Below the pieces are notes generated by a model that saw only the letters and a list, made by a program, of their open reading frames with translations, was not told the DNA's origin and ran no database searches. A stretch of 64,000 nt of DNA from Paenactinomyces guangxiensis (GTDB lineage: Bacteria > Bacillota > Bacilli > Thermoactinomycetales > Thermoactinomycetaceae), in the NCBI RefSeq assembly GCF_016055185.1, contig NZ_JAECVR010000004.1:155323-219322 (forward strand), read 5' to 3'. The translations under genes and the position numbers were made by a program. Within the stretch, counting starts at the first letter, position 1. Each line of letters begins with the position of its first letter. This document shows, piece by piece, positions 1 through 8,683 of the stretch.

Positions 1-818
1 CATATAAGCAGACGCCGGATTATGTTGAGGTTGAGCTGGCCTCCACCTGCTACATCTTGTTAAACCAGAAAAATGAATTCTTTAAAAATGATAAAATCCG
101 CAAAGCGATCAGTTTGGCGATTGACCGCGAAGACATAATCAAAGTTATGAAAGACGGATCCAAACCGGCAGGAGCCCTGATCCCTCCGTCAATTAACGGA
201 GAAGGAAATAAATCCTTCCGGGAAAATGGAGAATGGGTGAAGCAGGATGTTGACAAAGCAAAAAAATATTTTGCGGAAGGTTTAAAAGAATTGGGATTGG
301 AGAAGCCCCCAACCGATATTGAAATGATCGGCTATGATGCAACAGCGAAACGGGATGTTGCAATGGCGATCGAGGAACAGCTTCGGGTTAATCTGGGGCT
401 GGACATTCAATTGAATTCCCCGCCGTGGAAAGTTCATCTTGATAAACTGAGAAATGGCGATTATGATATGGGAATGCTTACATGGGGAGCCGACTATAAT
501 GATCCGATTAACTTTTTTGAGATCTGGCAAGCCAAAAACCCGATGAACTGGTCCAACTTCAACAACAATAGATATGATCAACTGGTGGAACAGACAAGAA
601 GAGAAACAGATCAGAAAAAGCAATTTAAGTTATTTACCGAAGCGGAAAAAATCTTAGCAGGCACTGAAGGAAACGGAATGGCCGGTTTTGTTCCCCTGTT
701 TTATGCATCACAGGCTTATGTGCAGAAGCCGTATGTGAAGGACTTGTATCGCCATCCGTACGGGGCCCAGTACACACTGAAATGGGCATACATCGGAAAA
801 GAAAAAGAAAAAAATTAA
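1..818 (+). CDS. Peptide ABC transporter substrate-binding protein, C-terminal part (cut by window edge)
   Basis: The reading frame is open from the first bases (codons from position 3), so the start lies upstream of the window. The visible 272 residues match the C-terminal lobe of OppA/DppE-type extracellular peptide-binding proteins: the stretch around KIRKAISLAIDRE is the family's conserved helix, and it is followed by the typical WGADYNDP motif and a C-terminal SLKWAYI-like end. It is closely similar along its length to the next gene (for example KIRQAIAMAIDKK and WGADYNDP there), so the two are tandem paralogues feeding the same OppBCDF transporter. The protein would be anchored outside the membrane and deliver oligopeptides. 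I cannot see its signal peptide. Family call is firm; the peptide specificity is unknown. Confidence 0.93.
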   Translation, partial: YKQTPDYVEVELASTCYILLNQKNEFFKNDKIRKAISLAIDREDIIKVMKDGSKPAGALIPPSINGEGNKSFRENGEWVKQDVDKAKKYFAEGLKELGLEKPPTDIEMIGYDATAKRDVAMAIEEQLRVNLGLDIQLNSPPWKVHLDKLRNGDYDMGMLTWGADYNDPINFFEIWQAKNPMNWSNFNNNRYDQLVEQTRRETDQKKQFKLFTEAEKILAGTEGNGMAGFVPLFYASQAYVQKPYVKDLYRHPYGAQYTLKWAYIGKEKEKN

Positions 819-849
819 ACAAGCAAATGTATAATTATGAACTAATCGG

Positions 850-880
850 TGCGGACCCTACCCGGGTTCGCATTTTTTAT
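850..880 (+). terminator. Intrinsic terminator after first peptide-binding protein
   Basis: TGCGGACCC pairs with GGGTTCGCA (one G-T pair) across a short loop and is followed by six T. It separates the two tandem binding-protein genes. Confidence 0.75.
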
Positions 881-1209
881 ATGTATAAAATCCTGTATCT
901 TGCCAGAACATAACTCTTTACAAAAACACGGATTATAGGTTAAATATAATTATGTGGTTTATAGCAATACACACCGAAGGTGAAATTGTTTGAAATTTAA
1001 GCGGATTCTACAGCATTCCATAGATGACTCCCCACCCGGGTAAAGAACCTTTTTACGGCTTCTTTGTCATTTTTTTTGCTGTGAATGTTTGCAAGATTTC
1101 AGAGATATCATCCAATCGGTTACCGGCATACTTATCTTTCTAATCGGGTTTAAGACCATAGGGTCTAAACTATAAAATTTTTTTCAAGAAATTATAAGGG
1201 GGCAAACAG
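881..1209 (+). promoter_or_regulatory. Leader region of second peptide-binding protein gene
   Basis: Intergenic stretch without a gene. A terminator-like hairpin lies at about 1043-1075 (AAAGAACC pairing with GGCTTCTTT-like bases, then GTCA and eight T), and a TATAAA box is near 1172. This could be a promoter plus attenuator; I recognise no known riboswitch class. The AAGGGGG ribosome site sits just before the ATG at 1210. Confidence 0.35.
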
Positions 1210-2832
1210 ATGAGCAAGAGACTGAAGTTTTCGTCCTTGTTAGCCATTTTATTAGTGGCTTCTCTTGTACTATCCGCTTGTAACTTCAGCGGCGATTCCG
1301 GCGGAGCGTCCGGTAAGCAGGTATTAAATTTAACTGACACCGCTGAGCCGCCAAATCTGGACAGTGCAAAGTCAACTGACGTTGCATCGTTTACCATTCT
1401 GAACAATACGATGGAAGGTCTTTACCGCCCGGATAAAGATGATAAGCCCATTCTCGGCATGGCTGCTGAAGAACCAAAAATCAGCGAGGACAAAAAGACT
1501 TATACGTTTAAAATCCGTGATGCCCAGTGGAGCGACGGCAAACCCGTTACCGCCCACGACTTTGAATACGCATGGAAACGTGCCCTGGATCCTAAAACCG
1601 CGTCAGAATACGCATATATTCTCTATCCGGTTTTAAATGCAGAGAAATTCAACACTGGTAAAGGTTCAAGGGATGAAGTCGGCGTGAAAGCTCTGGACGA
1701 CAAAACACTGGAAGTTAAACTGGAGCAGCCGATTCCTTACTTCAAGGACTTGCTTTCTTTCCCGACCTACATGCCGCAACGGCAGGATATCGTTGAAAAA
1801 TTTGGCGACAAATATGCACTTGAGGCCAAAAATCTGGTCTTCAACGGCCCATTCATCCTCTCCGACTGGAAACACGAAAAAAGCTTCCAGTACAAAAAGA
1901 ACGACAAGTATTGGGACAAAAGTACAGTTAAGCTGGCAGAAGTAAATGTCAACATCGTAAAAGACAATGCAACCAGTGTTAACTTGTACAAAACCAAGAA
2001 AGTTGACTATTCTCCTCTTGGCTCCGATTTTATTGACGCATATAAAGGAAAGCCGGATGTATTCACCATTCCCGAACTGAGCAGCTGGTATCTGGAATTG
2101 AACCAGACCAAACCGCTGTTTAAGAATAAGAAAATCCGTCAGGCGATCGCCATGGCGATCGACAAAAAGACCTTGACGGAAAGCGTGTTGAAAAACGGTT
2201 CTGTACCGGCGAACGGCATTGTTCCCCCGGAGACACAAGCCAATGACAAACAAAAATTCAGCGAAGTAACACAGGCCAACGTTGAGTACAACCCGCAAAA
2301 AGCTAAACAGCTGTTTCAGGAAGGCTTGAAAGAACTGGGCATGACGTCCCCCGGTAAAGTTGAATTATTAACTCAGGATACCAGCCAGGCCAAGAAAGAC
2401 GCAGAATTCTTTAAAGAGCAATTGCGTGTAAACCTTGGATTGGATGTAAGTATCACCGCAGTTCCGTTCAAGGAGCGTTTGCAAAGATCCAAAGACGGTA
2501 AATTTGATATCGTATATTCCGGTTGGGGTGCTGATTACAACGACCCGATGACCTTCCTCGACATCTTTATCACCGGTTCTTCTTACAACCGCGGTAAATG
2601 GAGCAACAGCGAATATGATGCACTCATCAAAAAATCCCAATCCAACCCGAACTTTGAAGAGCGTCTGCAAGACCTGATCAAAGCTGAGAAAATCTTCATT
2701 GATGATGCCGGGGTTGTACCTCTCTACTACAGAAGCCGTCTGGCTCTGAAGCAGCCATATATCAAAGATTGGCCATGGCATCTCAAAGGGCCGGAATACA
2801 GCCTCAAATGGGCTCACATTGAAGGAAAATAG
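1210..2832 (+). CDS. Oligopeptide ABC transporter substrate-binding lipoprotein (OppA/DppE type)
   Basis: A 540-residue extracytoplasmic peptide receptor. The N-terminus is a lipoprotein signal: basic MSKRLK, a hydrophobic stretch, then the lipobox LSAC with the cysteine near residue 24, followed by a Ser/Gly-rich linker. The body shows the SBP family 5 pattern: YTFKIRDAQWSDGKPVTAHDF near residues 97-120, a KIRQAIAMAIDKK helix near 310, and WGADYNDP near 440. Length is normal for OppA. It sits upstream of oppBCDF, separated by a perfect stem-loop at 2873-2909 that probably lets the receptor be made in excess. It is the second of two tandem receptors. Role: capture of oligopeptides for nutrition and possibly signalling-peptide uptake (inference). 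Confidence 0.95.
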   Translation: MSKRLKFSSLLAILLVASLVLSACNFSGDSGGASGKQVLNLTDTAEPPNLDSAKSTDVASFTILNNTMEGLYRPDKDDKPILGMAAEEPKISEDKKTYTFKIRDAQWSDGKPVTAHDFEYAWKRALDPKTASEYAYILYPVLNAEKFNTGKGSRDEVGVKALDDKTLEVKLEQPIPYFKDLLSFPTYMPQRQDIVEKFGDKYALEAKNLVFNGPFILSDWKHEKSFQYKKNDKYWDKSTVKLAEVNVNIVKDNATSVNLYKTKKVDYSPLGSDFIDAYKGKPDVFTIPELSSWYLELNQTKPLFKNKKIRQAIAMAIDKKTLTESVLKNGSVPANGIVPPETQANDKQKFSEVTQANVEYNPQKAKQLFQEGLKELGMTSPGKVELLTQDTSQAKKDAEFFKEQLRVNLGLDVSITAVPFKERLQRSKDGKFDIVYSGWGADYNDPMTFLDIFITGSSYNRGKWSNSEYDALIKKSQSNPNFEERLQDLIKAEKIFIDDAGVVPLYYRSRLALKQPYIKDWPWHLKGPEYSLKWAHIEGK

Positions 2833-2872
2833 TAATTAAATTATTCTTGAGGAAAACGGAGTAACATGGTTA

Positions 2873-2909
2873 GATGAAGGTATATGTCACCATGACATAT
2901 ACCTTCATC
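2873..2909 (+). terminator. 17-bp perfect stem-loop between binding protein and permeases
   Basis: GATGAAGGTATATGTCA and its exact reverse complement flank the 3-base loop CCA. There is no T run afterwards, so a partial terminator or mRNA-stabilising hairpin is more likely than a full stop. Confidence 0.75.
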
Positions 2910-2950
2910 ATTGCTTGCTAACGTGTGATTGAGAGAGGATGTGAATCGAT

Positions 2951-3880
2951 GTGCTCAGGTATACGCTCAAACGGCTGTCCTACATGGTTGTAACCCTTTG
3001 GATCATCATTACGGTTACTTTCTTCCTTATGCATTCCCTTCCGGGTACACCGTTGAAAAATGAAGAAAAGTTGCCGGAACAGATTAGAGAACAAATTATG
3101 GAACATTACGGGTTGAATGATCCGCTCGGTGTCCAGTACCTGAAGTTTTTAGGAGATGTGGTTCAGGGTGATCTTGGCATGTCACTGGCCTATGACGGAC
3201 GCAGTGTAACAGAAATGATTCTCACAGGCTTTCCTGTATCCGCTTTTATAGGCACACAGGCAGTTATTTTTGGTACCTTGATAGGTTTAATTCTCGGCAT
3301 GGTTGCTGCTTTGCGGCGCGGTACAATGATTGACAACCTGGCAACCATAACTGCTGTTTTCGGAGTCTCTGTTCCCAATTTCGTCTTGTCCGCATTGCTT
3401 TCTTATTGGGTTGGAGTAAAATGGGGCATTTTACCGCCGGCTCTCTGGGAATCATATAGCTCTTCCATTCTGCCGTCCCTTGCTCTTGCTGTATTTGTGA
3501 TTGCGCAAATTTCCCGGTATATCCGTTCGGAAATGGTAGAGGTTCTTGATCAGGATTATATGAAAACGGCAAAAGCGAAAGGGTTGAACCGTAAAGCAGT
3601 TGTGTTCCGCCATGCTCTCAGAAACGCACTCATTCCAGCTGTCACTGTTCTTGGTCCACTGGCTATAAACATTATTACCGGGTCCATGGTGGTAGAGGTC
3701 ATCTTTGCACTTCCCGGAATCGGACAGTACTTTGTAACATCGATCTTCAGCAATGATTATACGGTGATTATGGGCACAACCATTTTCTACAGTGTACTGA
3801 TCATTCTTACCATCTTTATTGTAGATATCTTATACGGCATTATTGACCCACGGATTCGGATTGCGGGAGCAAAGGAGTGA
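2951..3880 (+). CDS. oppB: Oligopeptide ABC transporter permease OppB
   Basis: 309 residues, GTG start with GAGAGGA about 11 bases upstream. It has six predicted membrane segments: one N-terminal (residues about 9-29), then a large loop, then five between about 95 and 300. The BPD transporter inner-membrane signature with the EAA motif is seen around residues 190-235 (VLDQDYMKTAKAKGLNRKAV followed by RHALRNALIPAVT), which contacts the ATPases. This is the DppB/OppB family permease that pairs with OppC. It is the first of four tightly spaced genes (7 bases to oppC). Confidence 0.95.
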   Translation: MLRYTLKRLSYMVVTLWIIITVTFFLMHSLPGTPLKNEEKLPEQIREQIMEHYGLNDPLGVQYLKFLGDVVQGDLGMSLAYDGRSVTEMILTGFPVSAFIGTQAVIFGTLIGLILGMVAALRRGTMIDNLATITAVFGVSVPNFVLSALLSYWVGVKWGILPPALWESYSSSILPSLALAVFVIAQISRYIRSEMVEVLDQDYMKTAKAKGLNRKAVVFRHALRNALIPAVTVLGPLAINIITGSMVVEVIFALPGIGQYFVTSIFSNDYTVIMGTTIFYSVLIILTIFIVDILYGIIDPRIRIAGAKE

Positions 3881-3887
3881 TACTGGA

Positions 3888-4817
3888 ATGAATGCTACAA
3901 AAGACCTGACACCTGATCTGTTTCAACCGGTTCAGATTGAAGACAGCGATAAAAACAGTCTTTCCCGGGAGTCTGTCGGTTTCTGGAAAGACGCATGGCG
4001 CCGGTTTCTTTCCAATAAGGGAGCGATACTTGGCCTTATCCTTATCTTTGTGATTGGATTTTTCGCCCTTGTGGGCCCTTCGATGAACAGCTATACTTAT
4101 CAAGTTCAGGATTTTAAGTCCCTAAACCAGGAGAGCTTTACTGGTGATCATTATTTTGGGACAGATGATCTTGGCCGGGACGTGTGGACCCGTACCTGGT
4201 ACGGTGCTAAAGTTTCCCTGCTCATTGCCTTTTTAGCCGCCTTTTTTGACCTGGTGATCGGAGTTACCTTTGGCGGAATCTCCGGTTATTTTGGAGGCCG
4301 CATCGATAATATCATGCAACGGATGATTGAGATTTTAGTGGGGATTCCCAATCTGATTGTCATTATTTTAATGTTGTTGATCTTTGATCCTGGTATTGTG
4401 CCGATCGCTATTGCTCTGTCGATTACCGGGTGGGTGCCGATGGCACGGATTGTGCGGGCCCAGATGATGAAGTTGAAAACCCAGGAATATGTACTGGCAT
4501 CACGCACGCTGGGAGCCAGTCACCAGCGCATTATTATCAAACATATGATTCCTAACGTGATGGGTCCCATTATTATTGCCGTTACCTTTGCCGTTCCGTC
4601 AGCCATTTTCTTTGAAGCCTTTTTAAGCTTTATTGGATTAGGGCTTCGTCCGCCGGAAGCAAGTCTGGGTGTGCTTGTCAATGAGGGTAAAGATGTTTTG
4701 CAGATTTTCCCGTACCAATTGTTCTGGCCGGCCCTGGTACTCAGCTTGATTATGCTGGCGTTTAACCTGGTGGGCGACGGCTTGAGAGATGCACTTGACC
4801 CGAAAATGCGCAAATAG
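3888..4817 (+). CDS. oppC: Oligopeptide ABC transporter permease OppC
   Basis: I choose the ATG at 3888, preceded by AAAGGAG, over an in-frame ATG 45 bases further up that overlaps oppB; this gives 309 residues. An N-terminal cytoplasmic segment of about 50 residues precedes the first membrane helix (GAILGLILIFVIGFFALVG). The OppC/DppC N-terminal domain is followed by the extracellular motif GTDDLGRDVWTR near residue 90 and by the EAA loop (QEYVLASRTLGASHQRII). Forms the translocation channel with OppB. Confidence 0.95.
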   Translation: MNATKDLTPDLFQPVQIEDSDKNSLSRESVGFWKDAWRRFLSNKGAILGLILIFVIGFFALVGPSMNSYTYQVQDFKSLNQESFTGDHYFGTDDLGRDVWTRTWYGAKVSLLIAFLAAFFDLVIGVTFGGISGYFGGRIDNIMQRMIEILVGIPNLIVIILMLLIFDPGIVPIAIALSITGWVPMARIVRAQMMKLKTQEYVLASRTLGASHQRIIIKHMIPNVMGPIIIAVTFAVPSAIFFEAFLSFIGLGLRPPEASLGVLVNEGKDVLQIFPYQLFWPALVLSLIMLAFNLVGDGLRDALDPKMRK

Positions 4818-4830
4818 GGGGGAAATCAGG

Positions 4831-5847
4831 ATGACAAAAGTGTTAGAAGTTCGTGATTTACACGTCTCTTTTAAAACTTATAACGGAGAAGTACAAGCCG
4901 TCCGCGGGGTCAGCTTTGATGTAGACGAAGGAGAAACCGTAGCCATTGTTGGGGAATCCGGCTGCGGGAAAAGTGTCACTTCCCAAACCATCATGCGCCT
5001 GATTCCCAACCCGCCGGGTTTTATCAAAAAAGGAGAAATTATTTTTGACGGCAAAGACCTGGCCAAAGCTACTGAAAAGCAGATGGAGAAAATTCGCGGT
5101 GCAGATATCGCGATGATTTTCCAGGATCCGATGACTTCACTGAACCCAACCATGACTGTGGGAAAACAGATCATGGAAGGCTTAATGAAACATCAAAAAA
5201 TGAGTCAGGGAGAAGCAAGGCGAAAAGCGGTTGAAATGCTGAAACTGGTTGGCATTCCAAGCCCGGAGTCGCGTCTGAAACAATATCCGCACCAGTTTAG
5301 CGGAGGAATGAGACAACGTGCCATGATCGCGATCGCACTCTCCTGTGCGCCAAAAGTATTAATTGCGGATGAGCCTACAACAGCTCTTGATGTGACCATC
5401 CAAGCCCAAATTATTGACTTGATGAAAGAACTCCAGGAAAAGATTAACACCTCGATCATCTTAATTACGCACGATCTGGGTGTGGTAGCTGACATTGCTG
5501 ACCGTGTTGTCGTTATGTACGCAGGAAAAGTAGTGGAAACCGGCAATCTGGACGAAATTTTCTATAATCCGAAACATCCGTATACCTGGGGCTTACTTGC
5601 TTCCATGCCGCGTTTGGACCAATCGGAAGACCAGGAATTGCTGCCGATCCCCGGTTCTCCGCCTAACTTGCTTTCCCCTCCCAAAGGATGCCCGTTTGCG
5701 GCGCGCTGTAAACATGCGATGAAAATTTGTACCGAGCAGATGCCGGAAGCCACAAAAGTTTCCTCTTCACATCAAGTGGCTTGCTGGTTAGAGCACCCCA
5801 TGGCCCCTGAAGTGAAACCACCAGCACTCGCGGTAGGAGGCGAATAA
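4831..5847 (+). CDS. oppD: Oligopeptide ABC transporter ATP-binding protein OppD
   Basis: Start at ATG 4831 behind AGGGGGG; an upstream in-frame ATG lies inside oppC and lacks a ribosome site. 338 residues. Walker A is GESGCGKS near residue 40, the ABC signature is FSGGMRQR near 158, Walker B LIADEPTT near 178 and the switch histidine ITHDLG near 212. The C-terminal oligopeptide/dipeptide transporter domain carries a cysteine-rich segment ([14 protein letters not shown]) that in this family binds a [4Fe-4S] cluster. Partner ATPase is OppF. Confidence 0.95.
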   Translation: MTKVLEVRDLHVSFKTYNGEVQAVRGVSFDVDEGETVAIVGESGCGKSVTSQTIMRLIPNPPGFIKKGEIIFDGKDLAKATEKQMEKIRGADIAMIFQDPMTSLNPTMTVGKQIMEGLMKHQKMSQGEARRKAVEMLKLVGIPSPESRLKQYPHQFSGGMRQRAMIAIALSCAPKVLIADEPTTALDVTIQAQIIDLMKELQEKINTSIILITHDLGVVADIADRVVVMYAGKVVETGNLDEIFYNPKHPYTWGLLASMPRLDQSEDQELLPIPGSPPNLLSPPKGCPFAARCKHAMKICTEQMPEATKVSSSHQVACWLEHPMAPEVKPPALAVGGE

Positions 5848-5849
5848 AA

Positions 5850-6866
5850 ATGAGTCAGGTTCAAACCATTAACCGTGACAATTCCACGGATCGTCAGGCG
5901 AAAAAAGATGTGATTTTGGAAGTCAAGAATCTGAAAAAACATTTTCACATGGGCCGCAATCAGGTCGTTCAGGCTGTTGACGGAGTTACTTTTGATGTCT
6001 ACCGCGGGGAAACTCTTGGCCTTGTGGGAGAATCCGGTTGCGGTAAGTCGACCATTGGACGGACTCTTATTCGGTTGTACGATGCGACAGAGGGTACGGT
6101 TAAATTTAACGATCAGGATGTCTACAGCCTGAAAGGAAAGGAATTAAAGAATTTTAACCGGAAGATGCAGATGATTTTCCAGGACCCCTATGCTTCATTG
6201 AATCCGCGCATGACCGTCATGGATATCATTGCCGAAGGGATTGACATTCACGGCCTGGCGAAAGGGGAAGAGCGCCGCCGTCGGGTGGTTGAACTTCTGC
6301 AAACGGTTGGCCTGAATGAAGAGCACGCAGACCGTTTTGCTCACGAGTTCAGTGGCGGACAGCGACAACGGATCGGGATTGCCCGCGCCCTTGCCGTGGA
6401 ACCGGACTTTATCATCGCTGACGAGCCCATCTCTGCCCTTGACGTTTCGATTCAGGCCCAAGTTGTTAATTTGATGAGAAAACTGCAAAGGGAAAAAGGG
6501 CTTACCTACCTCTTTATTGCACACGATTTGTCAATGGTTAAATATATTTCCGACCGTGTGGGTGTGATGTATCTTGGAAACCTGGTCGAGCTGGCAGAAA
6601 GTGATGAACTGTATGATCATCCGCTGCACCCCTATACCGAAGCCCTCCTTTCCGCTGTACCGATTCCGGATCCGGAGACAGCGAAAACCAGAGAACGAAT
6701 CATTCTGGAAGGGGATGTTCCCAGCCCGATCAATCCCCCGAGCGGTTGCCGGTTCCGGACCCGTTGTCCAAAAGTAATGGACATCTGTTCCGAGGTCGTG
6801 CCAACTTGGCAGGAAGCGCGCCCTGGCCATTGGGTAGCTTGTCACTTATATAACGAAAAGGAATAA
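5850..6866 (+). CDS. oppF: Oligopeptide ABC transporter ATP-binding protein OppF
   Basis: Starts two bases after the oppD stop with GTAGGAGG upstream; 338 residues. Walker [12 protein letters not shown] signature FSGGQRQR, Walker B IIADEPIS and the switch HDLSMV are all intact, so it should hydrolyse ATP together with OppD. The C-terminal oligopeptide-transporter domain again has the cysteine motif ([14 protein letters not shown]). Last gene of the operon; a strong terminator follows. Confidence 0.95.
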   Translation: MSQVQTINRDNSTDRQAKKDVILEVKNLKKHFHMGRNQVVQAVDGVTFDVYRGETLGLVGESGCGKSTIGRTLIRLYDATEGTVKFNDQDVYSLKGKELKNFNRKMQMIFQDPYASLNPRMTVMDIIAEGIDIHGLAKGEERRRRVVELLQTVGLNEEHADRFAHEFSGGQRQRIGIARALAVEPDFIIADEPISALDVSIQAQVVNLMRKLQREKGLTYLFIAHDLSMVKYISDRVGVMYLGNLVELAESDELYDHPLHPYTEALLSAVPIPDPETAKTRERIILEGDVPSPINPPSGCRFRTRCPKVMDICSEVVPTWQEARPGHWVACHLYNEKE

Positions 6867-6875
6867 ATCGCGCGT

Positions 6876-6912
6876 GATAGGCGGTTGCCCTCAACCGTCT
6901 ATCTTTATTTTG
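6876..6912 (+). terminator. Terminator of the opp operon
   Basis: GATAGGCGGTTG pairs with CAACCGTCTATC (one G-T pair) over a 4-base loop, followed by TTTATTTTG. Confidence 0.85.
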
Positions 6913-6918
6913 TAAATA

Positions 6919-6957
6919 AACGACCTTACCCCGGTTGAATCCCGTTGTAAGGTCGTT
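6919..6957 (-). terminator. Terminator of the MFS gene
   Basis: AACGACCTTAC and its exact complement GTAAGGTCGTT enclose a 17-base loop. Reading leftward it is followed by a T-rich stretch, so it serves the minus-strand gene that converges on opp. Confidence 0.7.
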
Positions 6958-6990
6958 GTTGAAAGCAATGGATATATGGTTGGCCGAAAA

Positions 6991-8241
6991 CTATTGTGAT
7001 GTATTTTCCTCCACTTTTTGTACAGCTCCGGGTTTCCATAATGGCAGCAGGACAATGATCCCAACGACGAACAACACGGCGGCTGTTTCAAACATAGCCA
7101 AAAGCGAAAATGATTCTTTTAACGAGCCGGACATACTCATTGTGACCACCATTGCTCCCATAAAGAGCGGGCTTAGTATGCCGTTGACGCGGCCAATAAA
7201 TGAAGCCTCTGTATTTTGTAAGATCATCGTGTTAATGCCGATTTGGATGGAAGGCATGACGAGTCCGGAAATAAACTGGGCTGTCAGGGTCAACCATAAC
7301 TGCGTTGACAGGCCAGCCGCCAGAAAACCGAATGCGCTGACGGCCATCCCTAACACAAGAAGTTTTAGCGGAGCGATTTTTTTCGCTAATGCCATTGTCA
7401 GTCCGCCGCCGAGGATCATCCCGATCCCGTTTGCAGCCATCAACCACTGAAGATGTTCCTTCGGCAAGCCTAAACGTTCGGTAATCAGAAAGACACCAAG
7501 CGGTTGAACTAACCCAATGGCCAATCCTGCCGCCGCAAAACAGCCGCCAAGCAGGGTTAAGGTCCGGTTACTGAGTACATAACGGAATCCTGCCATCAGT
7601 TCTTGCCGGAGCGTGGTTTTCTCTTCCTTCTTCTCTGCTTCGTGATCCGGCGGCAGAAACAGAAGCACGAGAGCGGAGACTAAGAAGGCGACTCCCATGA
7701 TGCCAATGGCTGTGTTAATGCCATAATGCTGATAGACAAATGTCCCGAGAACCGGCCCTAAAATCATAAAGACAGCGAAAATCGTCTGGTATATAGACAT
7801 TCCCATTTGAATCAGATCTTCCTGCACATGCAATTTAAACAATTTCATGCCGGAAGGCTGGGAAAACTGTGACAATATGGACGAGACGAGCGTCGCGAAG
7901 AAGACCGCTTTCCAACTTCCAAACACAAGCGTTAACAGTACAACGAAAATGGAGGCAGAACTGAGCAAGTCACACCAAATCATCGTTCGTTTCGGCCGCC
8001 AGCGGTCAGCAAACGTGCCTCCGATAAACGAAAACAAAAAGATGGGAGCAAACTCCGCAACGGAAATCAGCGAAACAGCGACCGGGTTTCCATTTGTTTT
8101 TTCCATTACATATAACAGGATCGAATAGTTGCGCACCCAGATACCAATTTGCAGAAAAAATACGGAAAGCAGGATGGTACGGATCACCCGGTTGCGGAAC
8201 AACGCCCCGATTGAAATTTTTGTGGTCGCATTAGCAGTCAT
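6991..8241 (-). CDS. Major facilitator superfamily transporter (efflux type)
   Basis: About 416 residues with twelve hydrophobic segments. The start chosen is the ATG at 8241, because GGGAGAGG lies 6-8 bases before it; an ATG six codons upstream overlaps that ribosome site. The pattern, including GGTFADRWRPKRTM between segments 2 and 3 and a central charged loop (DHEAEKKEEK), matches the MFS_3/MefA-like exporters that expel drugs or unknown small molecules. Substrate cannot be read from sequence. It stands alone, convergent to opp, and has its own terminator. Confidence 0.85.
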   Translation of the reverse strand: MTANATTKISIGALFRNRVIRTILLSVFFLQIGIWVRNYSILLYVMEKTNGNPVAVSLISVAEFAPIFLFSFIGGTFADRWRPKRTMIWCDLLSSASIFVVLLTLVFGSWKAVFFATLVSSILSQFSQPSGMKLFKLHVQEDLIQMGMSIYQTIFAVFMILGPVLGTFVYQHYGINTAIGIMGVAFLVSALVLLFLPPDHEAEKKEEKTTLRQELMAGFRYVLSNRTLTLLGGCFAAAGLAIGLVQPLGVFLITERLGLPKEHLQWLMAANGIGMILGGGLTMALAKKIAPLKLLVLGMAVSAFGFLAAGLSTQLWLTLTAQFISGLVMPSIQIGINTMILQNTEASFIGRVNGILSPLFMGAMVVTMSMSGSLKESFSLLAMFETAAVLFVVGIIVLLPLWKPGAVQKVEENTSQ

Positions 8242-8683
8242 AAAATCCTCTCCCTTCATTAATGAATGCTAATCGAATAGTGATTATGCCATCCTTCCCC
8301 CACAAAGTCCGAAATAAGATCTATTGCGTTTTTTGATAAAGGTTTTTCGTCGTTGAATCACAATTTTTGCCCCATTTATTTTTGGACACAAAAAAACACC
8401 TCACCCTTCGCAGCAGGCAATGAACAGATACATCACAAATAAACCCGATTCCATGTTTAAATGGGTGGGTATAAGTGCTCTGTACTTACTATTACCTGAT
8501 ACGCTTGAATGCAGTGCTCATGAAATACTTTCCTCCGTTTAACTTTTTTGTAAGACAACAGACCTCGTAATTATATCATTATGATTAAGGTGTTGTATAC
8601 ATTTTTTGTTTGGAAATATTGGAGATGGACCGGGTTTACACCCGAAAAAACCCCCGCTCCTGAGCGAGGGTCAAGAGAAATAT
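8242..8683. other. Intergenic region between two minus-strand transporter genes
   Basis: About 440 bases with no supportable gene apart from the terminator at 8645-8672. A tiny minus-strand ORF of nine codons (ATG near 8523) does follow a good GGAGGAAAG, but it is too short to call a gene. The right part is AT-rich. Confidence 0.4.
8645..8672 (-). terminator. Terminator of the Nramp gene
   Basis: On the minus strand CCCTCGCTC and GAGCGGGGG form a short stem, followed by TTTTTT. Confidence 0.8.

Noticed and set aside
881..1209. Possible riboswitch before the second peptide-binding protein
   Set aside because: No conserved core of a known class was recognised; only a terminator-like hairpin could be supported.
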